Notes: generated from the sequence alone by a model not told the origin. DNA of 64,000 nt from an uncultured Ectothiorhodospiraceae bacterium (GCA_947258695.1 CAMYJG010000001.1:62001-126000); one strand, 5' to 3'; shown: positions 27,282 through 36,522, counted from the stretch's first letter. Numbers and translations: made by a program.

Positions 27282-28727
27282 TCAGGTTAATTGCTCTAAG
27301 ACTTTAGTTGCATGAGTGCATAAAGTTTTAAAGTAGTTATAACTCCGGTCTTCTATTTGGCAAGTTGCTGTATGCCTGTCACCGTAAAATACACCATAGG
27401 GTTTGTTTTTTATAAATATTGACATAGCCACAAATGAATTTGTATTCACCAGTTTTTGAAAATCTGCGGTAACAAGTGGCCAAAATTTAGCACGTGTTGC
27501 TTCGTTTAATACGACAGCTTGAGGTTTAGAAATAAGGTGGGTGAACAGACTTGTCTCCGATAAATTCACCTTGAAGCGGTTAAACACAGGATCATTTTCC
27601 GCACCTTTTAACACCTGTCCCTGCAACTCTTTATTTTCTTCACTATATAAACAAAATACGACACGATTCAAGCCAATACCATCATGCATTGCAGTAACGA
27701 CATGTTGAATAAACTCATTTATTTTAATATCTTTAGGTGAGAGTTTAGTTATTAACTGAACAGCATCACGTAAAACAGATAACTGCGGTATTAAACAAAT
27801 TGAAACTTCATCTGAATCATTTTTTATAGTTTTTCGAGTATCTTTTGTCTCAGGTATCTCTCTGATAAGAGCTAACGAGAGTGCAGCAGGTGGCGTATCA
27901 TACTGAGGAATTTCTCTGGCAATTTCAGCTGCGATAACATGGCTTCTGACAATGACTTCATCTACAGTAATGTCCATCCAGTCAGCAATTTGTTCCTGTA
28001 TTTCAAAAGTATTGTCACTATACCAACCTTCGTAGGTGACATTTCTCGCCAACTGTACTCCTAGCATAATGCCATAAGCACGGGGGAATTTTGCATTTTC
28101 AGATGATAAAGCTTCAGAGACAAGCGCTGGAAATTGTAATTTCTCTGCAATACGTTGAGTAAGCTCATTTAAGGTGAAACCCAGAACTAAATACTGCGCC
28201 TCTTCTGATGCCATATGATCATCAACGCGTAATTTCGCAATTTTGTCGAGTAACTCCGGTGCGTGTATGGCTAATATCATTTCACCTAAGAAATGAAGTT
28301 GAGCAGCGGCAAATACTTCATCGGGAGTCATATCTCGACGAAGTGCAGCCCAGTCTGTTGCAAATCGAGCGGCATGATAAGCGCGACTAAATGTAGCAAA
28401 TAATCTTACTTTTGATTTTTCATTTAATACATCTTTTGCGGCAGGGAGTGCCTCAGGAAGTTTAGTTAATTGATCGGTCCCCATAAGTCGGAATGCCTGG
28501 TTGACGTGAGTTATTTCACTCGACAAACGGCCTTTGGGCATGTTGTTAGAGGTTTTTAATATATGAACAACTAAACCAGGATCTCGTTCAACCAGATGAG
28601 TGATTTCTTTTAATGGTATTTCTTCTTTACGGCATAAATGACGTAATTCCTTAATAGTATGCATCAGCACCGGTATGGGATGGCTCTCTGCCACTTCTAC
28701 CCACGAGTTTATTGACTTTTTATCCAT
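27282..28727 (-). CDS. HDOD-domain protein with C-terminal GAF-like domain
   Basis: 481 residues. N-terminal HDOD region: PIPVLMHTIKELRHL, VERDPGLVVHILKTSNNM and ITHVNQAFRLMGTDQL, then FAAAQLHFLGEMILAIHAPEL, a divergent HD fold that lacks the full catalytic HD set. From about residue 315 a GAF-like domain follows (LSPKDIKINEFIQHVVTAMHDGIGLNRVVFCLYS, then FVAMSIFIKNKPYGVFYGDR). HDOD proteins usually act in signalling, often linked to cyclic-di-GMP, motility or stress, without known catalysis. It is divergent from motAB across 251 nt, which makes a motility-linked role plausible but unproven. Confidence 0.85.
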   Translation of the reverse strand: MDKKSINSWVEVAESHPIPVLMHTIKELRHLCRKEEIPLKEITHLVERDPGLVVHILKTSNNMPKGRLSSEITHVNQAFRLMGTDQLTKLPEALPAAKDVLNEKSKVRLFATFSRAYHAARFATDWAALRRDMTPDEVFAAAQLHFLGEMILAIHAPELLDKIAKLRVDDHMASEEAQYLVLGFTLNELTQRIAEKLQFPALVSEALSSENAKFPRAYGIMLGVQLARNVTYEGWYSDNTFEIQEQIADWMDITVDEVIVRSHVIAAEIAREIPQYDTPPAALSLALIREIPETKDTRKTIKNDSDEVSICLIPQLSVLRDAVQLITKLSPKDIKINEFIQHVVTAMHDGIGLNRVVFCLYSEENKELQGQVLKGAENDPVFNRFKVNLSETSLFTHLISKPQAVVLNEATRAKFWPLVTADFQKLVNTNSFVAMSIFIKNKPYGVFYGDRHTATCQIEDRSYNYFKTLCTHATKVLEQLT

Positions 28728-28876
28728 TAAATACTCAAAATTTACTCAGAATTAGTTAAACAAGTAGTAATTACCCGTTATTTTTTTGTGCTAATTTAAA
28801 CTAACTATATATTTTGTATCAAAAATTACTCAACTTGTACAAGTTCAAATAATATATCGTCAGGTAATTAAATTTC

Positions 28877-28904
28877 TAAAGTATATATAAAGACTGGTCG
28901 ATAT
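28877..28904 (+). promoter_or_regulatory. Candidate sigma28 (FliA) promoter for motAB
   Basis: TAAAGTAT is followed after 12 nt by GTCGATAT, close to the consensus TAAAGTTT-N11-GCCGATAA (one extra base in the spacer and two mismatches in the -10). It lies about 75 nt before motA, and fliA is encoded in this same window. Stator genes are normally late flagellar genes. Confidence 0.45.
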
Positions 28905-28978
28905 GAATTGTAATGATTACCAAGATAAAGTATAAAAATATTAATTTTTACTCAGCTATTTAGGATCTGTTAAGAAAA

Positions 28979-29833
28979 ATGAAATTTATTATTGGGCTTA
29001 TTATGGTTTGTGGCTGTGTTGTGTCAGGCTATGTGCTTGCTGGCGGCTATCTTGCGGCACTTTGGCAACCATTTGAGATTATAATCATATTAGGGGGCGC
29101 CACTGGCGCATTCATTATTGCTTTTCCAAAAAAAGTTATTGTCGGCACTCTGAAGGGGCTAATTGGTCTACTTAAGGGACAAAAATATAAGAAAGAAACC
29201 TATATGGAATTATTAGGTTTAATGTTCAAGCTTTTCTCTAAGGCACGTAAAGAAGGATTAATGGCACTTGAGGCTGACATTGAAGAACCCCATGAGAGTG
29301 AAATATTTAAAGAAGTCCCCAAACTTTTAGCTAACCATCACTTGATTGATTTTATTTGTGATTATTTACGCCTAATGGTCGGCGGTAACATGAATGCATT
29401 TGAGTTAGAAAGCTTAATGGATATTGAACTGGAAACCCATCATCATGAAGCTGAAGCACCCAGTCATGCATTACAAAACATGGCAGATGGGTTGCCCGCA
29501 TTTGGTATCGTAGCTGCTGTAATGGGCGTGGTAATTACCATGGGGTATATAAGTGAACCCCCCGAAGTTCTCGGCCATCATGTAGGTGCGGCTTTAGTCG
29601 GAACCTTCCTCGGTATTTTAATGGGCTACGGCTTTGCTGGTCCGATGGCAGCATCGATGGGTGAACAAGCAAAAGAAGAAGGTTTGATCTTTGGTTGTGC
29701 CAAAACATGTATTATTGCGACTCTCAATGGTTATACCCCGCAAATTGCTGTTGAATTTGGACGAAAAGCCCTAACCAGTGATTTAAAACCAAGCTTTATG
29801 GAACTTGAAGAATATGTCAAGGGACAAAAATAG
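28979..29833 (+). CDS. motA: Flagellar motor stator protein MotA
   Basis: 284 residues, as in E. coli MotA. Helix 1 begins at the N-terminus (FIIGLIMVCGCVVSGYVLAGG), helix 2 is PFEIIIILGGATGAFII, and the large cytoplasmic loop contains ARKEGLMALEADIE and LRLMVGGNMNAFELESLMD. Helices 3 and 4 contain GLPAFGIVAAVMGVVITMG and GAALVGTFLGILMGYGFAGP. The loop bears the charged residues that contact FliG. It forms the proton-conducting stator with MotB (35 nt downstream). This is one of two stator pairs in the window. Confidence 0.95.
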   Translation: MKFIIGLIMVCGCVVSGYVLAGGYLAALWQPFEIIIILGGATGAFIIAFPKKVIVGTLKGLIGLLKGQKYKKETYMELLGLMFKLFSKARKEGLMALEADIEEPHESEIFKEVPKLLANHHLIDFICDYLRLMVGGNMNAFELESLMDIELETHHHEAEAPSHALQNMADGLPAFGIVAAVMGVVITMGYISEPPEVLGHHVGAALVGTFLGILMGYGFAGPMAASMGEQAKEEGLIFGCAKTCIIATLNGYTPQIAVEFGRKALTSDLKPSFMELEEYVKGQK

Positions 29834-29868
29834 TTTTATTGTATAATCCTACCTATATAGACAATTAA

Positions 29869-30801
29869 GTGGCAGATGATAAAAAACAACCGATAGTCAT
29901 CAAGAAGATCGTCAAAGGTGGCGGTCATCATGGCGGTGCATGGAAAGTTGCTTATGCAGATTTCGTAACCGCAATGATGGCATTCTTTCTCTTGCTTTGG
30001 CTTCTTGGCATAAGTGATGAAGCCATGCGTGGTGGTATATCTGACATGTTTCGAAATCCTTCTCCCTTAATCGGCCCCGGTGGAGCCAGTACCAGCATGA
30101 TTAAACTTGGTGGTACTAAAGAAATCCCACATGGTGAAGGTGAAAAACTTAGCAAGCAATCTGAAATTGAAAAGAAAGAGGACGTTATTTCAGATGATGC
30201 TGAAAATAAAGATGAGACTGAAAAAGAAAAAATTGTATTAGACCAACTACTGATTAAATTAAAAGAAACCATCGAGCGGAGCGAGATGCTTAGTGACTTC
30301 AAGGATCAAATGCTGTTAGAAGTCACGCCTGAAGGACTGCGGATTCAAATTATTGATAAAGATAAACGCCCAATGTTTGCTTCTGGTAGTGAAAAACTTA
30401 AACCTTATACCCGCGTTATTCTACAAGAAGTAGCAAAAACAATTGCCAAGCACACTAAAAATAAAATAAGTATTACTGGTCATACCGATGTATCAGGCTT
30501 TGGTAAAGGTATTATTGAGTATGAAACTGTTGATGGAGAAGTTTTGCGCAAACAGTATAGTAACTGGGAGTTATCCAGTGATCGGGCTAACGCTGCTCGC
30601 AGGGCACTGGTTAAAGGCGGACTACCGGAAAATCAGATAGGCAGAGTAGTCGGACTGGCATCTACCGTTCTATTTGATAAAAAGAATTCTTATAATTCAG
30701 TTAACAGACGAATAAGTATAATCGTCATGAATAACGATACCGTTAAAAAAATCGCCGATTACGAAGGTAAAATAATACCCGGGGTAAATAAAAAAAGGTA
30801 G
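29869..30801 (+). CDS. motB: Flagellar motor stator protein MotB
   Basis: 310 residues, GTG start. N-terminal basic segment then helix WKVAYADFVTAMMAFFLLLWLLG, which includes the essential proton-binding Asp of YADF. A linker rich in Lys/Glu leads to the OmpA-like peptidoglycan-binding domain (ITGHTDVSGFG, NWELSSDRANAARRAL). It anchors the MotA/MotB stator to the cell wall. Convergent with rsgA. Confidence 0.95.
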   Translation: MADDKKQPIVIKKIVKGGGHHGGAWKVAYADFVTAMMAFFLLLWLLGISDEAMRGGISDMFRNPSPLIGPGGASTSMIKLGGTKEIPHGEGEKLSKQSEIEKKEDVISDDAENKDETEKEKIVLDQLLIKLKETIERSEMLSDFKDQMLLEVTPEGLRIQIIDKDKRPMFASGSEKLKPYTRVILQEVAKTIAKHTKNKISITGHTDVSGFGKGIIEYETVDGEVLRKQYSNWELSSDRANAARRALVKGGLPENQIGRVVGLASTVLFDKKNSYNSVNRRISIIVMNNDTVKKIADYEGKIIPGVNKKR

Positions 30802-30819
30802 CTTACTAATTATTTATAA

Positions 30820-31722
30820 TTACCTGGTTTCGGTCAGCGATGCAATAATGCGCTGATAACTATCCCAGCGTTTTTTACTTATTTTATTTTCATCCACTGC
30901 ATTTAGAAGTACACAGCCCGGTTCATTCTTGTGAGCACAATTTCTGAATTTGCAATAACCTAAATATGGTTTGAACTCGATAAAACCATTTGCAATCTCA
31001 GGTTCTGATAATTTTACTAAGCCAAACTCACGCACACCGGGTGAATCAATGATTTGTCCTTTATCGTTATCTAAGAAATAAAGGTAAGCTGTTGTTGTGG
31101 TGTGTTTGCCTTTACCTGTTGCCTGTGAAATTTCTCCGACGCGGGCATCAGACTTGAGCAGTGAATTAATTAATGATGATTTTCCCACACCTGATTGCCC
31201 GACAAATATATTATTATTATTTTTTAAGTGGTTTTTAAGTGAATCCAGACCATGTTCTTGCTTAGCGCTGGTATAAATAACTGTGTAACCAATATCCTGG
31301 TAAAGTTTTAACCTTTTTTTTAGTTCAGTAATCTCCTGTTGAGAGCATAAATCTGTTTTGTTTAAAACAATAATAGGAGTTAGATGGCTGTTTTCGGCAG
31401 CGACCAGGTAACGATCAATTAAACCTTCATTAAGGGCGGGTTTGTTGGCAACAACAATAAATACCTGGTCTATATTGGAAGCAATAATACGTAGCTTATT
31501 ATTTATATCCGGTCGTTGTAATATAGAACGACGTTCTTCAATTGCCGTAATTACACCCGAATTTTCACTCTCAGCTTGCCATATAACATTGTCGCCACAA
31601 ACTAACTGACCGACTGACTTACGTTGTTGGCATTGGATAAATTGATCAGTGTTATCTTTGACTAAGGTGTATCGACGGTAGGCAGCAATAACGATACCTT
31701 GCTGTGCTTTAATATCATTCAT
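30820..31722 (-). CDS. rsgA: Small ribosomal subunit biogenesis GTPase RsgA
   Basis: 300 residues. OB-fold N-terminus (IVIAAYRRYTLVKDN, VGDNVIWQ) followed by a circularly permuted GTPase: NKTDL (G4) comes before the P-loop GQSGVGKSSLINSL (G1) and DSPGVREFGL (G3). A C-terminal zinc knuckle is visible (CKFRNCAHKNEPGCVL). It releases assembly factors from the 30S subunit late in maturation. It overlaps nothing and is followed by the pterin dehydratase gene 10 nt upstream in genome order on the same strand, suggesting one transcript. Confidence 0.95.
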   Translation of the reverse strand: MNDIKAQQGIVIAAYRRYTLVKDNTDQFIQCQQRKSVGQLVCGDNVIWQAESENSGVITAIEERRSILQRPDINNKLRIIASNIDQVFIVVANKPALNEGLIDRYLVAAENSHLTPIIVLNKTDLCSQQEITELKKRLKLYQDIGYTVIYTSAKQEHGLDSLKNHLKNNNNIFVGQSGVGKSSLINSLLKSDARVGEISQATGKGKHTTTTAYLYFLDNDKGQIIDSPGVREFGLVKLSEPEIANGFIEFKPYLGYCKFRNCAHKNEPGCVLLNAVDENKISKKRWDSYQRIIASLTETR

Positions 31723-31732
31723 TAATTGATGT

Positions 31733-32071
31733 TTACTGTGAAATTATTTTCTCGATATGTGCTGCACATATAAAATCATAAATTGTAATACCACCTGCAG
31801 AGTGTGTTAGAAATGCAATATCACACTTATTATACCCAAAACAGATGTCAGGATGATGATCTTCTGCCTGAATTATATTTGCAATGGTATTGATAAATTC
31901 CAGTGTTTGCTCGTAGTTTTTGAACTTTACTGAGCGCGTCAGGTATTTATTATTGTTTTCTTTTAGGAGAATTTTCCAACCAGGTATTTCTGTCAGATAT
32001 TGTTCTATCTGGATATCACTGAGAAGTGTTGCTGGTATTTCTTGCTGACAGTGTTGTTCACATAAGTCCAT
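31733..32071 (-). CDS. phhB: Pterin-4a-carbinolamine dehydratase
   Basis: 112 residues, the normal length. Core: LTEIPGWKI, then SVKFKNYEQTLEFINTIANIIQAEDHHPDICFGYNKCDIAFLTHSAGGIT, containing the catalytic EDHHPD motif and the later His. It dehydrates 4a-hydroxytetrahydrobiopterin to quinonoid dihydropterin, usually for phenylalanine hydroxylase recycling, and eukaryote-like members also act as coactivators. No phhA gene is seen in the window. Close spacing with rsgA and the cytochrome gene suggests cotranscription. Confidence 0.93.
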   Translation of the reverse strand: MDLCEQHCQQEIPATLLSDIQIEQYLTEIPGWKILLKENNNKYLTRSVKFKNYEQTLEFINTIANIIQAEDHHPDICFGYNKCDIAFLTHSAGGITIYDFICAAHIEKIISQ

Positions 32072-32077
32072 GAACAG

Positions 32078-32380
32078 TTATTTTGTATATTTATAATAAT
32101 TGGTATTTAAGTATTGGACTACATCATTAACATGATCGGCAGGCCAGGGGACACCGAGGCTGTCTCGACAACGGTTAACTTGCTTGACTAAGCCCTGGTA
32201 GCTATCAATTCGTCTATTCTCACGAGTGTATATACCTGAACCATCACCACCCTGCATATTAACATGACAGCTAGTGCAGTTACTGTCATGTAATTCTTTG
32301 CCATTTACAATATCTGCTTTTACGGATACAGACACAAGCAAACTACAAATCAGAGTCAAGATGGCGAACACATGCTTCAT
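32078..32380 (-). CDS. Small periplasmic monohaem cytochrome c
   Basis: 100 residues with a signal peptide (FAILTLICSLLVSVSVKA) and one haem motif CTSCH. The remaining YTRENRRIDSYQGLVKQVNRCRDSLGVPWPADHVNDVVQYLNTNYYKY matches a short cytochrome family I recall with a YLN-YY ending. No obvious axial Met near the C-terminus; ligand identity is uncertain. It would carry electrons in the periplasm. It lies 6 nt from phhB and 30 nt from the degraded M48 gene on the same strand. Confidence 0.87.
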   Translation of the reverse strand: MKHVFAILTLICSLLVSVSVKADIVNGKELHDSNCTSCHVNMQGGDGSGIYTRENRRIDSYQGLVKQVNRCRDSLGVPWPADHVNDVVQYLNTNYYKYTK

Positions 32381-32410
32381 AATATTTATAAACCTTCTGG
32401 TTATTATCTT

Positions 32411-33585
32411 TTAGCTAATTTTAGCTGATAAATGTGCAACACGCACGGGAGCAGGAGGATGTGAATCATGAAAAGCGGAATATAGCGGATCTGGTGTTAA
32501 AGTATTCGCATTATCACGATACAGTTTAACCAAAGCTTTAATTAACGTTTGTGGCTGACTTTGTTCCGCGGCAAAATCATCCGCCTCAAACTCATGTTTT
32601 CTGCTTAAAAATGACATTACTGGTTGCAGGTAAATACTGAATAAAGGCATGACCATACTAAATAACACAAGTGCCATGTAATTTGAGGCATGACTTACCC
32701 CCAGTGCCTGGTAAAATGCATCCTGTTTTATTAGCCAGGCAAGAATACCGAGTCCTACCAGGGTAATCACGGCATTTAATATGAGCCCCTTGCGCACATG
32801 ATGGTGTCAAAAAAGACAATACGTTTATTTTTTCCAAGGCCGGTAAAGTAAGCATTACCATGACTTGAACGTTTAGAACCATCCATTACAAAAATACCGT
32901 TGCTAGCAAAGCCGCAGCGATCCATTAATGTGGTGATTCTTTCTTTGAGTTCTTTATTTTCCAACGGCATGAACTTATTAAATAATGGTGCGATAAATGT
33001 TGGGAAAATCCACGAGATCAACAGGCCAAAGCCAAGTAAAACGGCCCATACATAGACCCACCATAGTGGCGAAGCATCTTGCATTAACCATAATATGCCC
33101 GTAACCAGTGGTACAGCTAAAACAATCGTCAATGCTGTTTGTATTATGGTATCTTTAATAAATTGTAGTGCAGTCATTCTGTTGAAACCAAAGCGTTGCT
33201 CAATCTTGAATGTTCGGAAAAGATTAAAAGGCAAATCAATAATGGCAGAAATAAACATCACGCTGAAGATAACGGCTAAGCCGGTCACTATTTCACTGTA
33301 TTCTAATGAACGCATGAAATGATCAACCCATTCCAAACCGCCACCTAAAGTCCATACAAGTAGTAAGATACCGCCGTAGAGTAACTCAACTTTATTAATA
33401 GCCAGTTTTGCACTGTTATAATCCGCCGCTTTTTGGTGCTGTTCTAATGTAATTTGTTGGGAAAAAGCATCAGGCACGGAAGAGCGGTGTGCCGGGATTG
33501 CGTTTGATTTCCCGTTGAGTAGCCGGAGTTGGCCAATCAGTTAAAAAAGCAGGGCTAAAACAAATAAAATACTATACGTTTCCAT
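32411..33585 (-). pseudogene. Degraded M48 (Ste24-like) zinc metallopeptidase
   Basis: Two track ORFs form one broken gene. The minus-strand start [14 protein letters not shown] at 33585 hits an in-frame TAA at 33541-33543, after which the same frame continues with IPAHRSSVPDAF and HQKAADYNSAK, the usual N-terminus of the family. Reading goes on through KNKRIVFFDTI, then stops out of frame; the C-terminal half resumes one frame over as HHHVRKGLILNAV, ending in KHEFEADDFA (third zinc ligand) and DSHPPAPVRVAHL. The HExxH zinc site that should lie between them is missing. The join contains CATCATG. A functional protein is very unlikely unless the sequence is wrong. Confidence 0.85.
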
Positions 33586-33693
33586 AATTACCATTATATA
33601 TTTAAATTAAGATCGGCAGGCAGATTAGCGTTTGCTAGAATGTTTAGCAAGTCAAAAAAACATGAATTCGACAAAAATAAAAAAGGGTATTTT

Positions 33694-34236
33694 ATGAGCC
33701 AAAATGCGAGTAATTTAATCTGGATTGACCTGGAAATGACAGGCCTTGATACTCAAAACGATTATATTATTGAAATTGCAACAATAGTAACGGATAGCGA
33801 GCTGAATGAAATCGCTGAAGGGCCCATGTTGGCGATCCATCAAAGCGATGAAATTATGCAAGCGATGGATGAATGGAATACAAATCAGCATGGTAAATCT
33901 GGTTTAACTGAACGTGTAAAAAATAGTACGTTATCCGTCGCTGATGCCGAAAGAGAAACGTTACAATTTCTAAGTAAATATGTACCGAAAGGGGCTTCAC
34001 CGATGTGTGGCAATAGCATTTGCCAGGATAGACGTTTTATGGCTCGACTTATGCCCGAACTCGAAGACTACTTTCTGTATCGAAACCTGGATGTAAGCTC
34101 AATTAAAGAGCTGGCTAAACGCTGGTCACCTGAGATAGCTAAAGGTGTTGTTAAATCAGGCGCTCATCTTGCACTCGATGATACCCGTGATTCTATCAAT
34201 GAATTACGTTATTACCGCGAAAAATTCTTCAAATAA
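33694..34236 (+). CDS. orn: Oligoribonuclease
   Basis: The start is the ATG at 33694, preceded by AAAAGGG; the track start at 33640 adds 18 unconserved residues. 180 residues. DEDDh exonuclease motifs: [10 protein letters not shown], then [20 protein letters not shown] and [11 protein letters not shown] (His and Asp). Orn degrades 2-5 nt RNA to mononucleotides and pGpG from cyclic-di-GMP. It stands alone; the flanking M48 gene is divergent. Confidence 0.97.
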   Translation: MSQNASNLIWIDLEMTGLDTQNDYIIEIATIVTDSELNEIAEGPMLAIHQSDEIMQAMDEWNTNQHGKSGLTERVKNSTLSVADAERETLQFLSKYVPKGASPMCGNSICQDRRFMARLMPELEDYFLYRNLDVSSIKELAKRWSPEIAKGVVKSGAHLALDDTRDSINELRYYREKFFK

Positions 34237-34306
34237 CTTCCTAACAGTTCAAGCTAGTCTATATATTAAGATAATGATTAACATTTGATTGTTATCGACA
34301 CATAAA

Positions 34307-34338
34307 TATAACGATAGGGTCATGAATTTGTCGTTATA
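34307..34338. other. Perfect 8-nt inverted repeat upstream of fliL
   Basis: TATAACGA and TCGTTATA flank a 16-nt spacer, about 90-120 nt upstream of the sigma54 site for fliL. This is the distance range expected for an enhancer-binding site such as for a FleQ-type activator, but the match to any known site was not tested. Confidence 0.3.
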
Positions 34339-34429
34339 GATTGGATTTCTTACGTCAATGCTTTGGCGTTACTGAAATTTGCCTCTGTAACTAATTGTTT
34401 TAATTGGTTTTATTGCTTTTGTTGATTGC

Positions 34430-34445
34430 TGGTATATGTTTTGCA
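34430..34445 (+). promoter_or_regulatory. Candidate sigma54 promoter for the fliL operon
   Basis: TGGTATATGTTTTGCA fits TGGCAC-N5-TTGCW, with invariant GG and GC separated by exactly 10 nt and a perfect TTGCA -12 box; the -24 box has two mismatches. It lies 47 nt before fliL, and fliLMNOPQR is a sigma54/FleQ-dependent class in Pseudomonas. Confidence 0.55.
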
Positions 34446-34492
34446 TTAGAGTCAATAGAGAATAAAACCCTGCACTACGGGAATAAGTGAGA

Positions 34493-35053
34493 ATGGCAGA
34501 AGAAGAACTAGAACTCGATGTAACACAGAAGAAAGGCAGCAAGACAACCGTTATCTTGCTAGTCGTCTTGATTCTACTGGTATTAATCTTTGGTGGAGTA
34601 GCCGCCTGGTTATTGCTAGGTAATGATGACAGCAGTTCATCCAGTGATGATGCTGATAAACCATTATTACCATTATCGTACTTAACATTAGTGCCGGAAT
34701 TTATTATTAATTTTGGTCCGGCTTCTAAAGTGCGTTACTTACAGGTTGATTTACAGATAGCCAGTCGCGATGAAGATGCTTTAAAAACAGTGAACACCTA
34801 TCGACCCGTTTTACGTAATGACATCCTGGTGTTATTAAGCGGCCAGACATTCAATGACCTCAAAGATCGCCCTGGCAAAGAAGCATTACAAAAGAAACTA
34901 CTAAACACTATCAATAAAGTAGTGCTTTCTGCTGGTAAGACTTCAGAACCAGCAGAAGACAGTGACAAACAGAATACGACAGAGGACGCCGGTGCCGAAG
35001 CTAAACAGGGTCCTATTGAAAACGTTTATTTTACCAGCTTTATTATGCAGTAA
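34493..35053 (+). CDS. fliL: Flagellar basal body-associated protein FliL
   Basis: Protein of 186-188 residues; the ATG at 34493 is preferred over the GTG at 34487. After a short cytoplasmic start there is one membrane helix (TTVILLVVLILLVLIFGGVAAWLLL), a Ser/Asp linker, and the periplasmic domain with LVPEFIINFGPASKVRYLQVDLQIASRD. FliL assists the stator at the motor. It is the first gene of fliLMNOPQR, with fliM 9 nt downstream. Confidence 0.92.
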   Translation: MAEEELELDVTQKKGSKTTVILLVVLILLVLIFGGVAAWLLLGNDDSSSSSDDADKPLLPLSYLTLVPEFIINFGPASKVRYLQVDLQIASRDEDALKTVNTYRPVLRNDILVLLSGQTFNDLKDRPGKEALQKKLLNTINKVVLSAGKTSEPAEDSDKQNTTEDAGAEAKQGPIENVYFTSFIMQ

Positions 35054-35062
35054 GGAATCAAG

Positions 35063-36100
35063 ATGTCTGTTAATGAACTTTTATCACAAGACGAAATTGA
35101 TGCACTGTTACATGGTGTCGATGATGGTGAAGTAGAAACAGAAAACGACCTTGAGCTGCAAGATGGCGTTGCCCGTGAATTCGATTTTGCCGCACACGAT
35201 CGCATTGTGCGCGGTCGCTTGCCAACACTGGAAATGATTAACGAACGGTTTGCGCGCAGTTTTCGTATAAGCCTGTTTAACATGTTACGTCGCTCTGCTG
35301 AAATATCAGTAAGCGGTGTACAAATGGTTAAATTTTCAGAATATATTCATAGTATGTTCGTCCCAACCAGCCTGAATATAGTAAAAATTCATCCTTTACG
35401 AGGATCAGCTTTATGCGTCTTCGATCCAAAATTAGTTTTTATACTTGTGGATAATTATTATGGTGGCGTTGGTCGTCATGCAAAAATTGAAGGCCGTGAG
35501 TTTTCTGCTACTGAACAACGGGTTATTAGTCTGGTGTTAAAAGATGCATTTAAAGACCTGGAGAATGCGTGGAAGCCAGTCATGCATGTAGATTTTGAAT
35601 TTTCTAGCATGGAGGTAAATCCTCAATTTGCCAACATAGTCAGCCCTACCGAAGTTGTGGTGGTTTCTACTTTTCATGTTGAGTTAGATGGCGGTGGTGG
35701 TGACTTTATGGTGACCATACCTTACTCAATGGTAGAACCTATCCGGGATTTACTTGATGCAGGTATTGCCAGTGATGTAGCAGATAAAGACGAACGCTGG
35801 GTTATTTCACTTCGTGAAGAAATAAAACTCGCAGAGGTCGACATATCATGCAGTTTAACTGAAGTTGAATTACCTCTTGAAAAAGTTCTGAATTTAAAAG
35901 AAGGAGACATTTTACCTATATCTATGCCTGACACGGTGACACTACGAGCAGAAGATATACCGGTATTAAGGGGAAAAGTTGGCGAATCTAGAGGAAGCAA
36001 GGCTGTAAAAATAATAGAAGCAGTTGATCATAAGATAGATAAAGAGTTGGCTGGTTTAAGTGTAACGAAAATAGAAAATAAAGGTGAGCATCATGAGTGA
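35063..36100 (+). CDS. fliM: Flagellar motor switch protein FliM
   Basis: 345 residues. N-terminal CheY-P-binding segment LSQDEIDALLHG, middle CheC-like domain (MLRRSAEISVSGVQMVKFSEYIHSM, LVDNYYGGVGRH) and C-terminal SpoA domain (VELPLEKVLNLKEGDILPI). Part of the C-ring that binds CheY-P and controls rotation direction. The 3' end overlaps fliN. Confidence 0.97.
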   Translation: MSVNELLSQDEIDALLHGVDDGEVETENDLELQDGVAREFDFAAHDRIVRGRLPTLEMINERFARSFRISLFNMLRRSAEISVSGVQMVKFSEYIHSMFVPTSLNIVKIHPLRGSALCVFDPKLVFILVDNYYGGVGRHAKIEGREFSATEQRVISLVLKDAFKDLENAWKPVMHVDFEFSSMEVNPQFANIVSPTEVVVVSTFHVELDGGGGDFMVTIPYSMVEPIRDLLDAGIASDVADKDERWVISLREEIKLAEVDISCSLTEVELPLEKVLNLKEGDILPISMPDTVTLRAEDIPVLRGKVGESRGSKAVKIIEAVDHKIDKELAGLSVTKIENKGEHHE

Positions 36101-36509
36101 TGGTGACGACGATACTATGGATGATTGGGCTGCTGCAATGGAAGAAGCAGGTACGCCAATGGAAGAAAGTGATTCAACATCTGTATTAGGTGCGGAAAGT
36201 GTTTCTCTGGACAAGTTACAAGCTAGTGAAAGTTCAGGTACCGCCGAAGATCTTAATCTCGATGTAATTTTAGATATACCGGTGACCATCTCAATGGAAA
36301 TCGGCAGTACTAAAATTAACATTCGTAATTTATTACAACTAAATCAGGGCTCGGTAGTAGAACTTGATCGAATGGCTGGTGAGCCTCTGGATGTTGTAGT
36401 AAATGGTACTTTAATAGCACATGGAGAAGTCGTTGTTGTTAATGAAAAGTTTGGCATACGGTTAACCGATATTATTAGCCCTGCTGAACGAGTTAAAAAG
36501 CTTAAGTAG
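36093..36509 (+). CDS. fliN: Flagellar motor switch protein FliN
   Basis: About 138 residues from the ATG at 36093, which has AAAGGTGAG 4 nt upstream; the GTG at 36084 is less likely. Acidic N-terminus followed by a SpoA domain (LDVILDIPVTISMEIGSTKINIRNLLQLNQGSVVELD and EVVVVNEKFGIRLTDI). C-ring subunit that also binds the export ATPase complex through FliH. Overlaps fliM by 8 nt. Confidence 0.96.
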   Translation: MSDGDDDTMDDWAAAMEEAGTPMEESDSTSVLGAESVSLDKLQASESSGTAEDLNLDVILDIPVTISMEIGSTKINIRNLLQLNQGSVVELDRMAGEPLDVVVNGTLIAHGEVVVVNEKFGIRLTDIISPAERVKKLK

Positions 36510-36522
36510 TCGGTGCTTGAAA

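Noticed and set aside
29952-30302. 116-residue minus-strand ORF
   Set aside because: Antisense of motB.
34345-34380. TTTGGCGTTACTGAAATTTGC as a sigma54 site before fliL
   Set aside because: GG to GC spacing is 14 nt rather than 10; the site at 34430 fits.
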